This document shows, piece after piece, positions 18,045 through 26,905 of a stretch of 64,000 nucleotides of DNA. The position numbers and the translations under genes were made by a program. The stretch's first letter is position 1; every line of letters starts with the position of its first letter. Under the pieces are notes generated by a model. It was not told where the DNA came from, made no database searches, and saw only the letters and a list, made by a program, of their open reading frames with translations. The stretch covers positions 186,001 through 250,000 of the forward strand of contig FOZN01000003.1 in NCBI GenBank assembly GCA_900114805.1, given 5' to 3'. The stretch comes from Agrococcus baldri. GTDB taxonomy: Bacteria; Actinomycetota; Actinomycetes; Actinomycetales; Microbacteriaceae.

Positions 18045-18668
18045 ATGACCGAGCGCAAGCGCATCCGGAAGAGCCCTGCCGTCCGCCGCGACGAGATCCG
18101 CGCTGCGGCGCGCGCGATCGCGCTCGAGCGCGGGCTGAGCGCGGTGACGCAGCGCGCGGTCGCCGAGCGGGTGGGCATCGTGCCCGGGCTCGTCACGCAC
18201 TACGTCGACCGCATGGAGCTGCTGGTCGCCGAGATCTTCCGAGACATCGCGCGCGAGGAGCTCGTGCAGGTGCGCGGCGAGGTCGAGGCCGCCGGCGCGG
18301 ACGTCGACCGGGTGCTGGTGCTGCTGCGTGAGCTGATCGGCGACTACCGGCGCGACGTGGCGCTCGTCTGGGTCGACGGCTGGAGCCTCTCGCGCCGCAA
18401 CGACGACCTCGCAGCGGTGCTGACGGAGGAGGCGCGCGCGTGGGAGGCATTCGTCGCAGGGGTGCTCGAGGACGGTCATCGTGCAGCGGCGCTCCATGCC
18501 CCCGACCCGCTGGCGCTGGCGCGTTTCGTGGTGGGTGCGACCGACGGGCTCAGTGCCCAGGCCGCCGTCTGGGCCGGGTACGAGGCGGAGACGCTCGGCA
18601 CCGTCGTGCGCACGGTCGCCGGCCTGCTCCGGATCTCGCCGGAGGAAGTGGCCCTCCGCGGCTATTGA
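18045..18668 (+). CDS. TetR family regulator of the agmatine/putrescine module
   Basis: 207-aa regulator with an N-terminal HTH (RRDEIRAAARAIALERGLSAVTQRAVAERVGIVPGLVTHYV). The C-terminal part resembles the BetI/TetR_C_6-like ligand domain. ATG 18045 has GAGGA 5 nt upstream. It sits between the agmatine deiminase operon and the amine oxidase-permease genes, with matching palindromes on both sides. A polyamine or derived aldehyde as inducer is a reasonable but untested guess. Confidence 0.92.
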   Translation: MTERKRIRKSPAVRRDEIRAAARAIALERGLSAVTQRAVAERVGIVPGLVTHYVDRMELLVAEIFRDIAREELVQVRGEVEAAGADVDRVLVLLRELIGDYRRDVALVWVDGWSLSRRNDDLAAVLTEEARAWEAFVAGVLEDGHRAAALHAPDPLALARFVVGATDGLSAQAAVWAGYEAETLGTVVRTVAGLLRISPEEVALRGY

Positions 18669-18682
18669 TCGTTCGCCCAATA
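18663..18682. promoter_or_regulatory. Second TATTG-N10-CAATA operator, upstream of the amine oxidase
   Basis: TATTG (18663-18667) and CAATA (18678-18682) with a 10-nt spacer repeat the outer sequence and geometry of the site at 17982. It overlaps the TetR stop codon and lies 66 bp before the amine oxidase start. Confidence 0.7.
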
Positions 18683-18748
18683 GTGTGCGATAGTCGTCGT
18701 CAGCGATGGCGCGTCGGTCCGTCGTCCTGAGGCGGAGGAGCGCACACC

Positions 18749-20110
18749 ATGGCGGAGCACAGCGTGGACGTCGTCGTCATCGGAGCCGGGGCTGCGGGCC
18801 TGAGCGCCGCGACGCGGCTGGCCAGGGCCGGCAGGAGCGTGCACGTGCTGGAGGCGCGCGACCGCGTCGGCGGCCGCACCTGGACGCGCGAGATCGACGG
18901 TGCGATGCTCGAGATCGGCGGGCAGTGGGTCTCGCCCGACCAGACCGCGCTGCTGCAGACGCTCGAAGAGCTCGGGCTGGAGACCTACCTGCGCTACCGA
19001 GACGGCGAGAGCCTCTACGTCGACCGTGCCGGCACGACCCACCGCTACACCGGCGAGCTCTTCCCGGCCGGCGAGCAGACCGAGGCCGAGATCGAGCGGC
19101 TCGTCGCGCTCGTCCACGGCATGAGCCTGGAGGTCGGCGCGGACGCACCGTGGGCCCACCCGAGCGCGGCGGAGTACGACGCCATCTCGTGGCGCGAGTG
19201 GCTGCGCGGCCAGTCCGACGACGAGACCGCGACCGACATCGTCTCGCTCTACGTCGCCGAGGCGATGCTCACGAAGCCCGCGCACTCGATCAGCCTGCTG
19301 CAGGCGCTGCTGATGGCCGCGTCGGCCGGCGGCTTCGAGCACCTCGTCGACGAGGGATTCATCCTCGACCGCCGCGTCGTCGGCGGCATGCAGCAGGTCT
19401 CCGAGCGGCTCGCGGCAGAGCTCGGCGATGCCGTGACGCTCGGCGCCCCCGTGCGTCGCCTCGAGCGCGGCGACGACGGTGTCACCGCCTACGCCGACGG
19501 CGACGTCGTGGTGCACGCGAAGCGAGCGATCGTCGCCGTGCCGCCCAACCTCTACTCCCGCATCGACTTCCAGCCGCCGCTGCCGCGCATGCGGCACCAG
19601 GCGCACCAGCATGTCTCGCTCGGCCTCGTCATCAAGGTGCACGCCGTCTACGCCACGCCCTTCTGGCGCGAGGACGGCCTCTCCGGCACCGTCTTCGCCC
19701 CCTTCGAGACCATCTCCGAGGTCTACGACAACACGAACCACGACGACCCCAAGGGCACGCTGGTGGGCTTCATCTCCGACCTCGAGGCGGATGCGTCGTT
19801 CGGCCTGGGCGAGGATGCGCAGCGCGCGCAGATCCTCGAAAGCCTCGCGGCCTACTTCGGGCCGCAGGCGCTCGAGCCGGAGGTCTTCTACCTCTCGGAC
19901 TGGGGCTCGGAGGAGTGGACGCGCGGCGCCTACGCCGCGAGCTTCGACCTCGGCGGCCTCTCCCGCTACGGCGCGCTGCAGACGCAGCCAGAGGGCGTCA
20001 TCCACTGGGCCTGCAGCGACATCGCGGCGGCCGGCTACCAGCACGTCGACGGCGCGATCCGCCGCGGCTGGGCGGCCGCCGACGAGGTGCTCGAGCAGCT
20101 GCCCGTCTGA
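18749..20110 (+). CDS. puo: Flavin monoamine oxidase, putrescine-oxidase-like
   Basis: 453-aa FAD enzyme of the monoamine oxidase family. The N-terminus has VVIGAGAAGLSAATRLARAG and the RVGGRTWT flavin motif, then LEIGGQWVSPDQTAL, a signature of actinobacterial putrescine oxidases. A C-terminal flavin-contact stretch (YQHVDGAIRRGWAAADEVL) completes the fold. The reaction would be putrescine to 4-aminobutanal with O2. GGAGGAG lies about 9 nt before the start. A permease follows after 27 bp. The substrate call rests on motif and neighbourhood. Confidence 0.85.
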   Translation: MAEHSVDVVVIGAGAAGLSAATRLARAGRSVHVLEARDRVGGRTWTREIDGAMLEIGGQWVSPDQTALLQTLEELGLETYLRYRDGESLYVDRAGTTHRYTGELFPAGEQTEAEIERLVALVHGMSLEVGADAPWAHPSAAEYDAISWREWLRGQSDDETATDIVSLYVAEAMLTKPAHSISLLQALLMAASAGGFEHLVDEGFILDRRVVGGMQQVSERLAAELGDAVTLGAPVRRLERGDDGVTAYADGDVVVHAKRAIVAVPPNLYSRIDFQPPLPRMRHQAHQHVSLGLVIKVHAVYATPFWREDGLSGTVFAPFETISEVYDNTNHDDPKGTLVGFISDLEADASFGLGEDAQRAQILESLAAYFGPQALEPEVFYLSDWGSEEWTRGAYAASFDLGGLSRYGALQTQPEGVIHWACSDIAAAGYQHVDGAIRRGWAAADEVLEQLPV

Positions 20111-20137
20111 TCCACAGCACGAACCCAGGAGTCAACG

Positions 20138-21688
20138 ATGACCACCACCGCCACCACCAGCGATCCCGATACCGGCATCTCACCCAAGGGCCTCTCGAAG
20201 GGCACCGTGACGGTGCTGGGCGCCGTCGTGATCGGCGTCTCGACCATTGCGCCGGCTTACACCTTCACGGCCGCCATCGGCCCGACCGTCAGCGCGGTCG
20301 GCCTGCAGGTGCCCGCGATCATCCTCATCGGCTTCATCCCGATGCTGCTGGTCGCCTTCGGCTATCGCGAGCTGAATCAGGCCATCCCCGACGCCGGCAC
20401 CTCGTTCACCTGGGGCACCCGCGCGTTCGGCCCCTACCTCGGCTGGATGACCGGCTGGGGGCTCGTGATCGCCACGGTGCTCGTGCTCTCGAATCTCGCG
20501 GGCATCGCCGTCGACTTCCTCTACCTGCTCATCGCGCAGCTCACCGGCGACGCCGCCATCGCCGAGCTCGCGGCGAACCCGTTCATCAACGTCGCCACGT
20601 GCCTCGCGTTCATGGCGATCGCCACCTGGGTCTCCTGCCGCGACATCACCACGGCGCAGAAGCTGCAGGCCGTCCTCGTCGCCTTCCAGGTGCTGGTGCT
20701 TGTCGGCTTCGGCATCGCGGCGCTCGTGCAGGCGAACGGCGGCGGCGCGATCGACCACACGCCCATCGAGCTCTCGTGGTTCAACGTCTTCGACGCGCCC
20801 TCGCTGAGCGCCGTCGTCGCCGGCCTGTCCCTGTCGATCTTCATCTTCTGGGGCTGGGACGTCGTTCTCACCATGAACGAGGAGGCGAAGGACCCCAAGC
20901 GCACGCCCGGCCGTGCCGCCGCCATCACGATCCTGATCGTCCTCGGCCTCTACCTGCTGCTGGCGATCGCGCTGCTGTCGTTCGCCGGCAACGGTGAGAG
21001 CGGCCTGGGACTCGGCAATCCCGACATCCAGGACAACGTGCTCTTCCACCTGTCGAATCCGATCATGGGCCCGCTCGGCTGGCTCATCTCGCTCGCGGTG
21101 CTCTCGTCGTCGGCGGCCTCATTGCAGTCGACGGCGATCTCCCCCGCCCGCACACTGCTGGCGATGGGTCACTACGGCGCGGTGCCGAAGCGCTTCGCAT
21201 CGGTACACCCGCGCTTCCTCACCCCCGTGTTCGGCACCATCGCCTCCGCCGTCGTGGCGAGCACCTTCTACGCAGTCATGCGGTTCATCAGCGAGAACGT
21301 GCTGTGGGACACCATCACGGCGCTCGGCATGATGGTGTGCTTCTACTACGGCCTCACCGCGCTGAGTGCTGTCTGGTACTTCCGCAAGAACGCCTTCGGC
21401 TCGGCGCGCACCGCGTTCACGCAGTTCTTCGCCCCGCTCATCGGCGGTGTGGTGCTCATGGCGCTGTTCGTGCAGACGCTCGTCGACAGCTTCGATCCGG
21501 CCTACGGCTCGGGCTCCGAGATCGGGGGCGTGGGCCTGGTCGGCATCCTGGGGGTCGGGATGCTGCTGCTGGGCGTCGTGCTCATGCTCGTCATGCGCGT
21601 GCGGGAGCCCGCCTTCTTCCGGGGTGAGATCCTGCCCCGCGGCTACAGCAAGGGCGGGCTCGACACGAAGGCGCAGTTCATCCAGTAG
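20138..21688 (+). CDS. APC superfamily amino acid/polyamine permease
   Basis: 516-aa, about 12-helix secondary transporter. Helix 1 carries the APC substrate loop (GAVVIGVSTIAPAYTFTAAIG). Placement directly after the amine oxidase, with AGGAG before ATG, indicates co-transcription. Import of putrescine or a similar amine is inferred from context; family members also carry amino acids. Confidence 0.9.
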   Translation: MTTTATTSDPDTGISPKGLSKGTVTVLGAVVIGVSTIAPAYTFTAAIGPTVSAVGLQVPAIILIGFIPMLLVAFGYRELNQAIPDAGTSFTWGTRAFGPYLGWMTGWGLVIATVLVLSNLAGIAVDFLYLLIAQLTGDAAIAELAANPFINVATCLAFMAIATWVSCRDITTAQKLQAVLVAFQVLVLVGFGIAALVQANGGGAIDHTPIELSWFNVFDAPSLSAVVAGLSLSIFIFWGWDVVLTMNEEAKDPKRTPGRAAAITILIVLGLYLLLAIALLSFAGNGESGLGLGNPDIQDNVLFHLSNPIMGPLGWLISLAVLSSSAASLQSTAISPARTLLAMGHYGAVPKRFASVHPRFLTPVFGTIASAVVASTFYAVMRFISENVLWDTITALGMMVCFYYGLTALSAVWYFRKNAFGSARTAFTQFFAPLIGGVVLMALFVQTLVDSFDPAYGSGSEIGGVGLVGILGVGMLLLGVVLMLVMRVREPAFFRGEILPRGYSKGGLDTKAQFIQ

Positions 21689-21733
21689 CGGCCGCCAGCC
21701 GGGAGCTCCCTGCCTCGGCGAGGTCCCGGCACG

Positions 21734-21773
21734 GCGGAGGGCGCCGACCCGTCTTCGGATCGGCGCCCTCCGC
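21734..21773. terminator. Bidirectional terminator between convergent genes
   Basis: Arms 21734-21747 and 21760-21773 pair perfectly over 14 bp with a 12-nt loop. It sits between the permease stop and the convergent DUF6458 gene. Confidence 0.85.
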
Positions 21774-21780
21774 GCTGCGC

Positions 21781-22050
21781 TCAGACGACGTCGTCGCGGC
21801 GCTCGGTGCGCTCGATGCGCGTGCCGGAATCCGGGTCGACGGTCGACCGGGAGACCTGCGAGGTGCGGCCGCGACTGGCGGCCATGATGATGCCGATGAG
21901 GGTGATGAGCGCGCCCGCGCCCAGGAGGATGTAGCCGATCAGCGCCCAGTTGGCGCCATCGACCTGCCACAGTGCTGGCACTGCCCACGCGACGATCGCG
22001 CCGACGGCCATCAGGAAGATGCCGAAGCCGATGCTCAAGGTGCTCTCCAT
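21781..22050 (-). CDS. DUF6458 family small membrane protein
   Basis: 89-aa protein with two membrane helices ([18 protein letters not shown] and [21 protein letters not shown]) and a charged C-terminal tail. The N-terminal pattern matches DUF6458 proteins of actinobacteria, whose role is unknown. It is a single gene facing the permease. Confidence 0.8.
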   Translation of the reverse strand: MESTLSIGFGIFLMAVGAIVAWAVPALWQVDGANWALIGYILLGAGALITLIGIIMAASRGRTSQVSRSTVDPDSGTRIERTERRDDVV

Positions 22051-22211
22051 TCGTCGGGACGGCCAGGGACCAGGCCGACTCTGGTGCGAATGTACCCCGT
22101 GATCCTGGACGCGTCGATGGCATCGTGCTCGCCGCTAGGCTGGAACCCGCGGTCCGTGCGGGTGCGGCGCCGCCGGTCGACGGGTGCGCTGGCGCACCAG
22201 GAGGAGGAAGT

Positions 22212-23270
22212 GTGGAGCAGCTGCGCCTCGCGGTCATCGCAGGAGACGGCATCGGGCCCGAGGTGACGCTCGAGGCACGGAAGGCCATGCGCGCCGCGCT
22301 CGACGGCGTCGAGCTCGTCGAGACCGAGTACAGCCTCGGTGCAGCGCACTACCTCGACACCGGCGAGATCCTGAGCGACGAGACGCTGGCGAGCCTCAGG
22401 CAGCACGACGCGATCCTGCTCGGCGCCGTCGGCGGCGACCCCGCGGATGCGCGCCTGGCAGGCGGCATCATCGAGCGCGGCCTGCTGCTGCGCCTACGCT
22501 TCGCGTTCGACCACCACGTCAACCTGCGCCCCACCAAGCTGCATCCCAAGGTCACCAGCCCGCTCCGCGAGCCCGGCGCGATCGACTTCGTCGTCGTGCG
22601 CGAGGGCACCGAGGGCCCCTACGTCGGCAACGGCGGCTCGTTGCGCACCGGCACCGAGCACGAGATCGCCAACGAGACGAGCGTCAACACCGCCTTCGGC
22701 GTCGAGCGCGTCGTGCGCTTCGCCTTCGAGCTCGCCGAGCAGCGCAGCAAGCGCCTCACGCTCGTGCACAAGAAGAACGTGCTGGTGCACGCGGGCGGCC
22801 TGTGGCAGCGCATCGTCGCTGAGGTCGGCCAGCAGCATCCGGACGTCGCGGTCGACTACCTGCACGTCGACGCCGCCACCATCTTCCTGGTCGAGCAGCC
22901 CAGTCGCTTCGACGTGATCGTCACCGACAACCTCTTCGGCGACATCCTCACCGACCTGGCTGGCGCCGTGGGCGGCGGCATCGGGCTCGCCGCATCCGGC
23001 AACCTCAACCCGTCCGGCGAGTTCCCCAGCATGTACGAGCCGGTGCACGGCTCTGCGCCCGACATCGCCGGCCGCGGCATCGCCGACCCGACCGCCGCGA
23101 TCATCTCCGCCGCGCTGCTGCTCGAGCACTCCGGACACCCCGACGCCGGCCAGCGGATCAGGGACGCCGTCGACGGCGACGTCGACGCGCGCGACGGATC
23201 CCGCCGCACCACCAGTCAGGTCGGCGACGCCATCGTCGATCGCATCACCGCTTCCAAGGAGCAAGCATGA
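22212..23270 (+). CDS. leuB: 3-isopropylmalate dehydrogenase
   Basis: 352-aa NAD-dependent decarboxylating dehydrogenase of leucine synthesis. Seen are [14 protein letters not shown], the substrate-binding [28 protein letters not shown], and the metal/NAD region [28 protein letters not shown] plus [17 protein letters not shown] 22212 is preceded by AGGAGG; upstream open frame is promoter DNA. The stop overlaps ilvE as ATGA, an unusual pairing that links two branched-chain steps. Confidence 0.95.
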   Translation: MEQLRLAVIAGDGIGPEVTLEARKAMRAALDGVELVETEYSLGAAHYLDTGEILSDETLASLRQHDAILLGAVGGDPADARLAGGIIERGLLLRLRFAFDHHVNLRPTKLHPKVTSPLREPGAIDFVVVREGTEGPYVGNGGSLRTGTEHEIANETSVNTAFGVERVVRFAFELAEQRSKRLTLVHKKNVLVHAGGLWQRIVAEVGQQHPDVAVDYLHVDAATIFLVEQPSRFDVIVTDNLFGDILTDLAGAVGGGIGLAASGNLNPSGEFPSMYEPVHGSAPDIAGRGIADPTAAIISAALLLEHSGHPDAGQRIRDAVDGDVDARDGSRRTTSQVGDAIVDRITASKEQA

Positions 23271-24355
23271 CTCTCGAGTTCGCGCTCACCCGCAACGAGC
23301 AGCCGGCGGCCGACGACGTCCGCCAGGGCGTGCTCGACGAGCCCGGCTTCGGCCGCCACTTCACCGACCACATGGTCTCGATCGACTGGACGGCGGAGGG
23401 CGGCTGGCAGAACGCGCGCGTCGAGCCCTACGGCCCGCTGCAGATGGACCCGGCCTCGGCCGTGCTGCACTACGGCCAGGAGATCTTCGAGGGCATGAAG
23501 GCCTACCGTCGCGCCGACGGCTCGGTCTGGACCTTCCGGCCCGACCAGAACGCGCAGCGCATGCAGCGCTCGGCGGCCAGGCTGGCGCTGCCGCAGCTGC
23601 CCGAGCAGGACTTCCTCGAGGCGGTGCGGCAGCTCGTCGAGGTCGATGAGGCGTGGGTGCCCAGCGGCGGCGAGAATTCGCTCTACCTGCGACCGTTCAT
23701 GATCGCGAACGAGGTCTTCCTGGGCGTGCGCGCGGCGCAGACCGTGCGCTTCATGGTGATCGCCAGCCCGGCCGGCCCCTACTTCGCCGGCGGCGTCAAG
23801 CCCGTCTCCATCTGGCTCTCGCGCGAGTACAACCGCGCCGGCAAGGGCGGCACCGGCGCCGCCAAGTGCGGCGGCAACTACGCCGCCAGCCTGCTGCCGA
23901 CGCAGCTCGCCGTCGCGCAGGGCTGCGCGCAGGTGCTGTTCCTCAACGAGGAGGGCACCGACCTCGAGGAGCTCGGCGGCATGAACGTCGTGCTGGTCAA
24001 GTCCGATGGCACCCTCATCACTCCCGACTCGGACTCGATACTCGACGGCGTCACCCGCAACTCGCTGCTGCAGCTGGCTGAGGACGCCGGCCACAGGGTG
24101 GAGCGCCGGCCCGTCACGCTCGCCGAATGGCGCGACGGCGTCGCCGACGGCTCGATCACCGAGGCGTTCGCCTGCGGCACCGCGGCGGTGCTCACGCCCA
24201 TCGCGGCGCTGAAGAGCACCGACGAGGTCATCGGCGACCCGGATGCGCCGGCCGGCCCCGTCGCGACCGCCCTGCGCGCACAGCTCACCGACCTGCAGTA
24301 CGGCCGGGCGGAGGACCCGCACGGCTGGATGGTGCAGCTCACCGAGGCACGCTGA
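23267..24355 (+). CDS. ilvE: Branched-chain amino acid aminotransferase
   Basis: 362-aa class IV PLP aminotransferase performing the last step of Val/Leu/Ile synthesis. The catalytic lysine lies in [33 protein letters not shown] and [17 protein letters not shown] are family hallmarks. It overlaps leuB (ATGA) and the next gene (TGATG). Confidence 0.96.
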   Translation: MTLEFALTRNEQPAADDVRQGVLDEPGFGRHFTDHMVSIDWTAEGGWQNARVEPYGPLQMDPASAVLHYGQEIFEGMKAYRRADGSVWTFRPDQNAQRMQRSAARLALPQLPEQDFLEAVRQLVEVDEAWVPSGGENSLYLRPFMIANEVFLGVRAAQTVRFMVIASPAGPYFAGGVKPVSIWLSREYNRAGKGGTGAAKCGGNYAASLLPTQLAVAQGCAQVLFLNEEGTDLEELGGMNVVLVKSDGTLITPDSDSILDGVTRNSLLQLAEDAGHRVERRPVTLAEWRDGVADGSITEAFACGTAAVLTPIAALKSTDEVIGDPDAPAGPVATALRAQLTDLQYGRAEDPHGWMVQLTEAR

Positions 24356-25128
24356 TGCGCGTCACCCGGTTCCTGCAGGGCGACCGCATCGGCTACGGCG
24401 TCGTCGACGAGGATGCGCTCGTCGAGCTCGTCGGCGACCCGCTCGCCACGGGCTTCGACACCACCGGTCAGCGCCTGGCGCTCAGCGACGTGCGACTGCT
24501 GGCGCCGGTCATCCCGCGCTCGAAGGTGGTCGCGGTGGGGCGCAACTACGCCAAGCACGCCGCCGAGATGGGCAACGACGTGCCCACCGAGCCGCTCGTG
24601 TTCCTGAAGCCGAACACCTCGGTGGTCGGCCCAGGCGATGCCATCGTGCTGCCGCCGGAATCCGAGGACGTGCACTTCGAGGGCGAGGTGGCGCTCGTCA
24701 TCGGCCGCGTCGCCCGCAGGCTCACGCCGGAGAACGCGCTCGGCGCAGTCTTCGGGGTGACCGTCGCCAACGACGTCACGGCGCGCGACCTGCAGCGCCG
24801 CGAACCCCAGTGGGCGCGCGCGAAGGGCTTCGACACCTTCTGCCCGCTCGGCCCGGCGATCGAGACCGAGCCGGATTGGGACGACCTGCGGGTCATCACG
24901 CGCCTGGACGGCGAGGTCAAGCAGGACGGTCCCTCGACCGACTGGATCTTCGACGCACCGACCGTGCTCAGCTGGATCACCGCATCCATGACCCTGCTGC
25001 CCGGCGACGTCGTGCTGATGGGCACGCCGGACGGTGTCGGCCCGCTGCGGGCTGGTCAGACCGTCGAGGTCGAGATCCCCGGCATCGGCACCCTGCGCAA
25101 CCCTGTGGTGGCCCAGCAGGCCGTCTGA
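24355..25128 (+). CDS. Fumarylacetoacetate hydrolase family protein
   Basis: 257-aa FAH-fold enzyme. VGRNYAKHAAEMGNDVP, the metal site HFEGEVALVIG, VTVANDVTARDLQRREPQWARAKGFDTFCPLGP and LMGTPDGVGPL are all present. Relatives act as acylpyruvate hydrolases or oxaloacetate tautomerases/decarboxylases; the exact substrate is not fixed. Its start shares one base with the ilvE stop, so it is the third gene of the leuB-ilvE operon, an arrangement common in actinobacteria near gltX. Confidence 0.9.
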   Translation: MRVTRFLQGDRIGYGVVDEDALVELVGDPLATGFDTTGQRLALSDVRLLAPVIPRSKVVAVGRNYAKHAAEMGNDVPTEPLVFLKPNTSVVGPGDAIVLPPESEDVHFEGEVALVIGRVARRLTPENALGAVFGVTVANDVTARDLQRREPQWARAKGFDTFCPLGPAIETEPDWDDLRVITRLDGEVKQDGPSTDWIFDAPTVLSWITASMTLLPGDVVLMGTPDGVGPLRAGQTVEVEIPGIGTLRNPVVAQQAV

Positions 25129-25181
25129 GTAGCATCGCTGGCATCGGCGGCGTCGGTCGCCGCGGGACTCGAGGAGGAGTC

Positions 25182-25844
25182 ATGTCGGAGATCCAGCAGC
25201 TGATCGGCCAGATGCCCGTGCAGCAGATCGCACAGCAGGCCGGTGTCGATGAAGCCGAAGCGCGACAGGCGATCGAGGCGATCGTGCCCGCGCTCGTCGG
25301 CGGCATGCAGGCCAATGCCCACGACCCCGCTGGCGCACAGTCGCTGATGGGCGCGCTCGGCGGCCACCAGGGTCACCTCGACGAGCGACTGGCGGGCGAC
25401 GTCGACACCGCCGACGGCGAGAAGATCGTGCACAACATCTTCGGCGACAACACCGAGCAGATCGCCCGTGCGGCCGGGGGAGGCTCGGCGCTGGGCGGGA
25501 TCATCAAGAAGATCCTGCCGATCGTGGCGCCGATCGTCATCGCCTGGATCGCCAACAAGTTCTTCGGCCAGGGCGGCGGTCAGCAGCACGCTCCGCAGCA
25601 GCCGGAGGCCGGCGGCGGCTTCGACTCGCCCTTCGGGCAGGGCTCACCCGGCTCGCAGCAGCAGGTGCCCACGCCCCAGCAGACGCCGCAGGGCCAGCAA
25701 CCGGAGCAGGGCGGCGGCTTCGGCCTCGACGACCTGCTCGGCGGCATCCTGGGCGGCGGCTCCTCGAGCCAGCAGGGCGGCAGCGGTCCGCTCGGGCCGC
25801 TCGGCGACATCCTCGGCGGGCTGCTCGGCGGCGGCCGCCGCTGA
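25182..25844 (+). CDS. DUF937 domain protein with Gly/Gln-rich tail
   Basis: 220-aa protein. Residues 1-125 match DUF937 (tandem short helices: VDEAEARQAIEAIVPALVGGMQANA...GEKIVHNIFG...ALGGIIKKILPIVAPIVIAWIANKFFG). The rest is low-complexity Gly/Gln/Pro, ending in repeated LGG units (DDLLGGILGGG, DILGGLLGGGRR). Function is unknown. A GAGGAGGAG ribosome site precedes ATG 25182. Confidence 0.85.
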   Translation: MSEIQQLIGQMPVQQIAQQAGVDEAEARQAIEAIVPALVGGMQANAHDPAGAQSLMGALGGHQGHLDERLAGDVDTADGEKIVHNIFGDNTEQIARAAGGGSALGGIIKKILPIVAPIVIAWIANKFFGQGGGQQHAPQQPEAGGGFDSPFGQGSPGSQQQVPTPQQTPQGQQPEQGGGFGLDDLLGGILGGGSSSQQGGSGPLGPLGDILGGLLGGGRR

Positions 25845-25849
25845 CAGTT

Positions 25850-25879
25850 GGAGGCTGTCTGCATATGCAGGCAGCCTCC
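25850..25879. promoter_or_regulatory. 30-bp near-perfect palindrome before the PadR gene
   Basis: Two 15-nt halves centred on CATATG pair at 14 of 15 positions (25850-25864 with 25865-25879). It covers the -35 zone of a TAGACT -10 hexamer (25883-25888) that lies 6 nt before the PadR ATG. It may be the PadR operator, and as RNA it could also terminate the DUF937 transcript, whose stop is 5 bp away. Confidence 0.65.
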
Positions 25880-25894
25880 CGCTAGACTGCCCGC

Positions 25895-26221
25895 ATGGCT
25901 TCCCCCGATGCGCTCCGCGGCCACGTCGACGCGATGCTGCTCGCCGTGCTCGCCGAAGGCCCCGTGCACGGCTACGGTGCAGTCGAGCGCATCCGCGAGC
26001 GCTCGAGCGGGGTGCTCGACTTCCCCAGCGGCACCGTCTACCCGGCGCTCAAGCGGCTCGAGCGCCGCGGCCTCATCGAGGGGGAGTGGCAGGCGAGCGG
26101 CCGGTCGAAGCGTGTCTACCGGCTGACGAGCGCCGGCACGAAGGCGCTCGAGACCGAGCGGAGCGACTGGGCGGCGACCGCGTCGCTCATCACGCGCGTG
26201 CTCGGAGCGGCTCGAGCCTGA
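25895..26221 (+). CDS. PadR family transcriptional regulator
   Basis: 108-aa winged-helix repressor (LAEGPVHGYGAVERIRERSSGVLDFPSGTVYPALKRLERRGLIEG..., YRLTSAGTKAL). PadR proteins usually repress an adjacent efflux or membrane-stress gene. The start is likely leaderless (TAGACT box 6 nt upstream). Its last 32 bp overlap the 3' end of the convergent membrane-protein gene. Confidence 0.93.
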   Translation: MASPDALRGHVDAMLLAVLAEGPVHGYGAVERIRERSSGVLDFPSGTVYPALKRLERRGLIEGEWQASGRSKRVYRLTSAGTKALETERSDWAATASLITRVLGAARA

Positions 26222-26870
26222 CCGCGCCCCAGCGCAGCAGCACCCCCGCGGCGGAGGCGATGAGCCCCGTGCCCAGCAGCAGGGTCACCGCGACCAGCGC
26301 GGCGAGCACGGCCGTGCCCGCGGCCGGCACCGTCACGGCGCCCACCATCGCGACGGCGCCGACCACGAGCGCGAGCGCGTAGCCCAGCTGCAGCAGCGCC
26401 ACGGCGACGATCGCGGCGAGAGAGCCGGATCGCCGGATCGCGAGCCAGCCGACGACCGCGGCGCCGACCACCAGCGGGCCGGCGACGTCGAGACCCCGCG
26501 AGACCTGCAGCATCCACCCGCCCTCGACCGGCACGCGGAAGCCGGGCATGCCCACGAGCGTCGTCATGGCGGCGAACCAGGCGACCAGCAGCGTGACTGC
26601 GCCCAGTGCCGCGAACGAGGCGAAGCGCTTGCCGCGGTCGGCGAGCAGCTCGAGCGACAGCTCGACGGCCAGCTCGCCCGGATCGCCGAACTCGGCCACG
26701 ACCGCCTCGGCGGCGTCGCGCTCGGGCACACCGGCGCGCACGCGCGCGGCGACGTCCTCACGCAGGTCGCCCTCGATCTCGCGCGCCAGCTCCCTGCGGT
26801 GCCGGCCCGTGGCCACGACGGCACGCTCGAGGCGGCCGACGAGCAGGGCGACGGGATCGGGGGAGGGCAT
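26190..26870 (-). CDS. HAAS/permease-prefix domain membrane protein
   Basis: 226-aa protein. Residues about 1-70 look like the cytoplasmic HAAS-type helical domain found next to PadR genes (ELAREIEGDLREDVAARVRAGVPERDAAEAVVAEFGDPGELAVEL). Four to five membrane helices follow. Such proteins normally lie downstream of padR in the same direction; here the gene is convergent and overlaps padR by 32 bp. A shared regulatory role is inferred from family association. Confidence 0.8.
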   Translation of the reverse strand: MPSPDPVALLVGRLERAVVATGRHRRELAREIEGDLREDVAARVRAGVPERDAAEAVVAEFGDPGELAVELSLELLADRGKRFASFAALGAVTLLVAWFAAMTTLVGMPGFRVPVEGGWMLQVSRGLDVAGPLVVGAAVVGWLAIRRSGSLAAIVAVALLQLGYALALVVGAVAMVGAVTVPAAGTAVLAALVAVTLLLGTGLIASAAGVLLRWGAVRLEPLRARA

Positions 26871-26905
26871 CCCCGCTATTCTCCCACGCCTAGGATGGAG
26901 CCATC

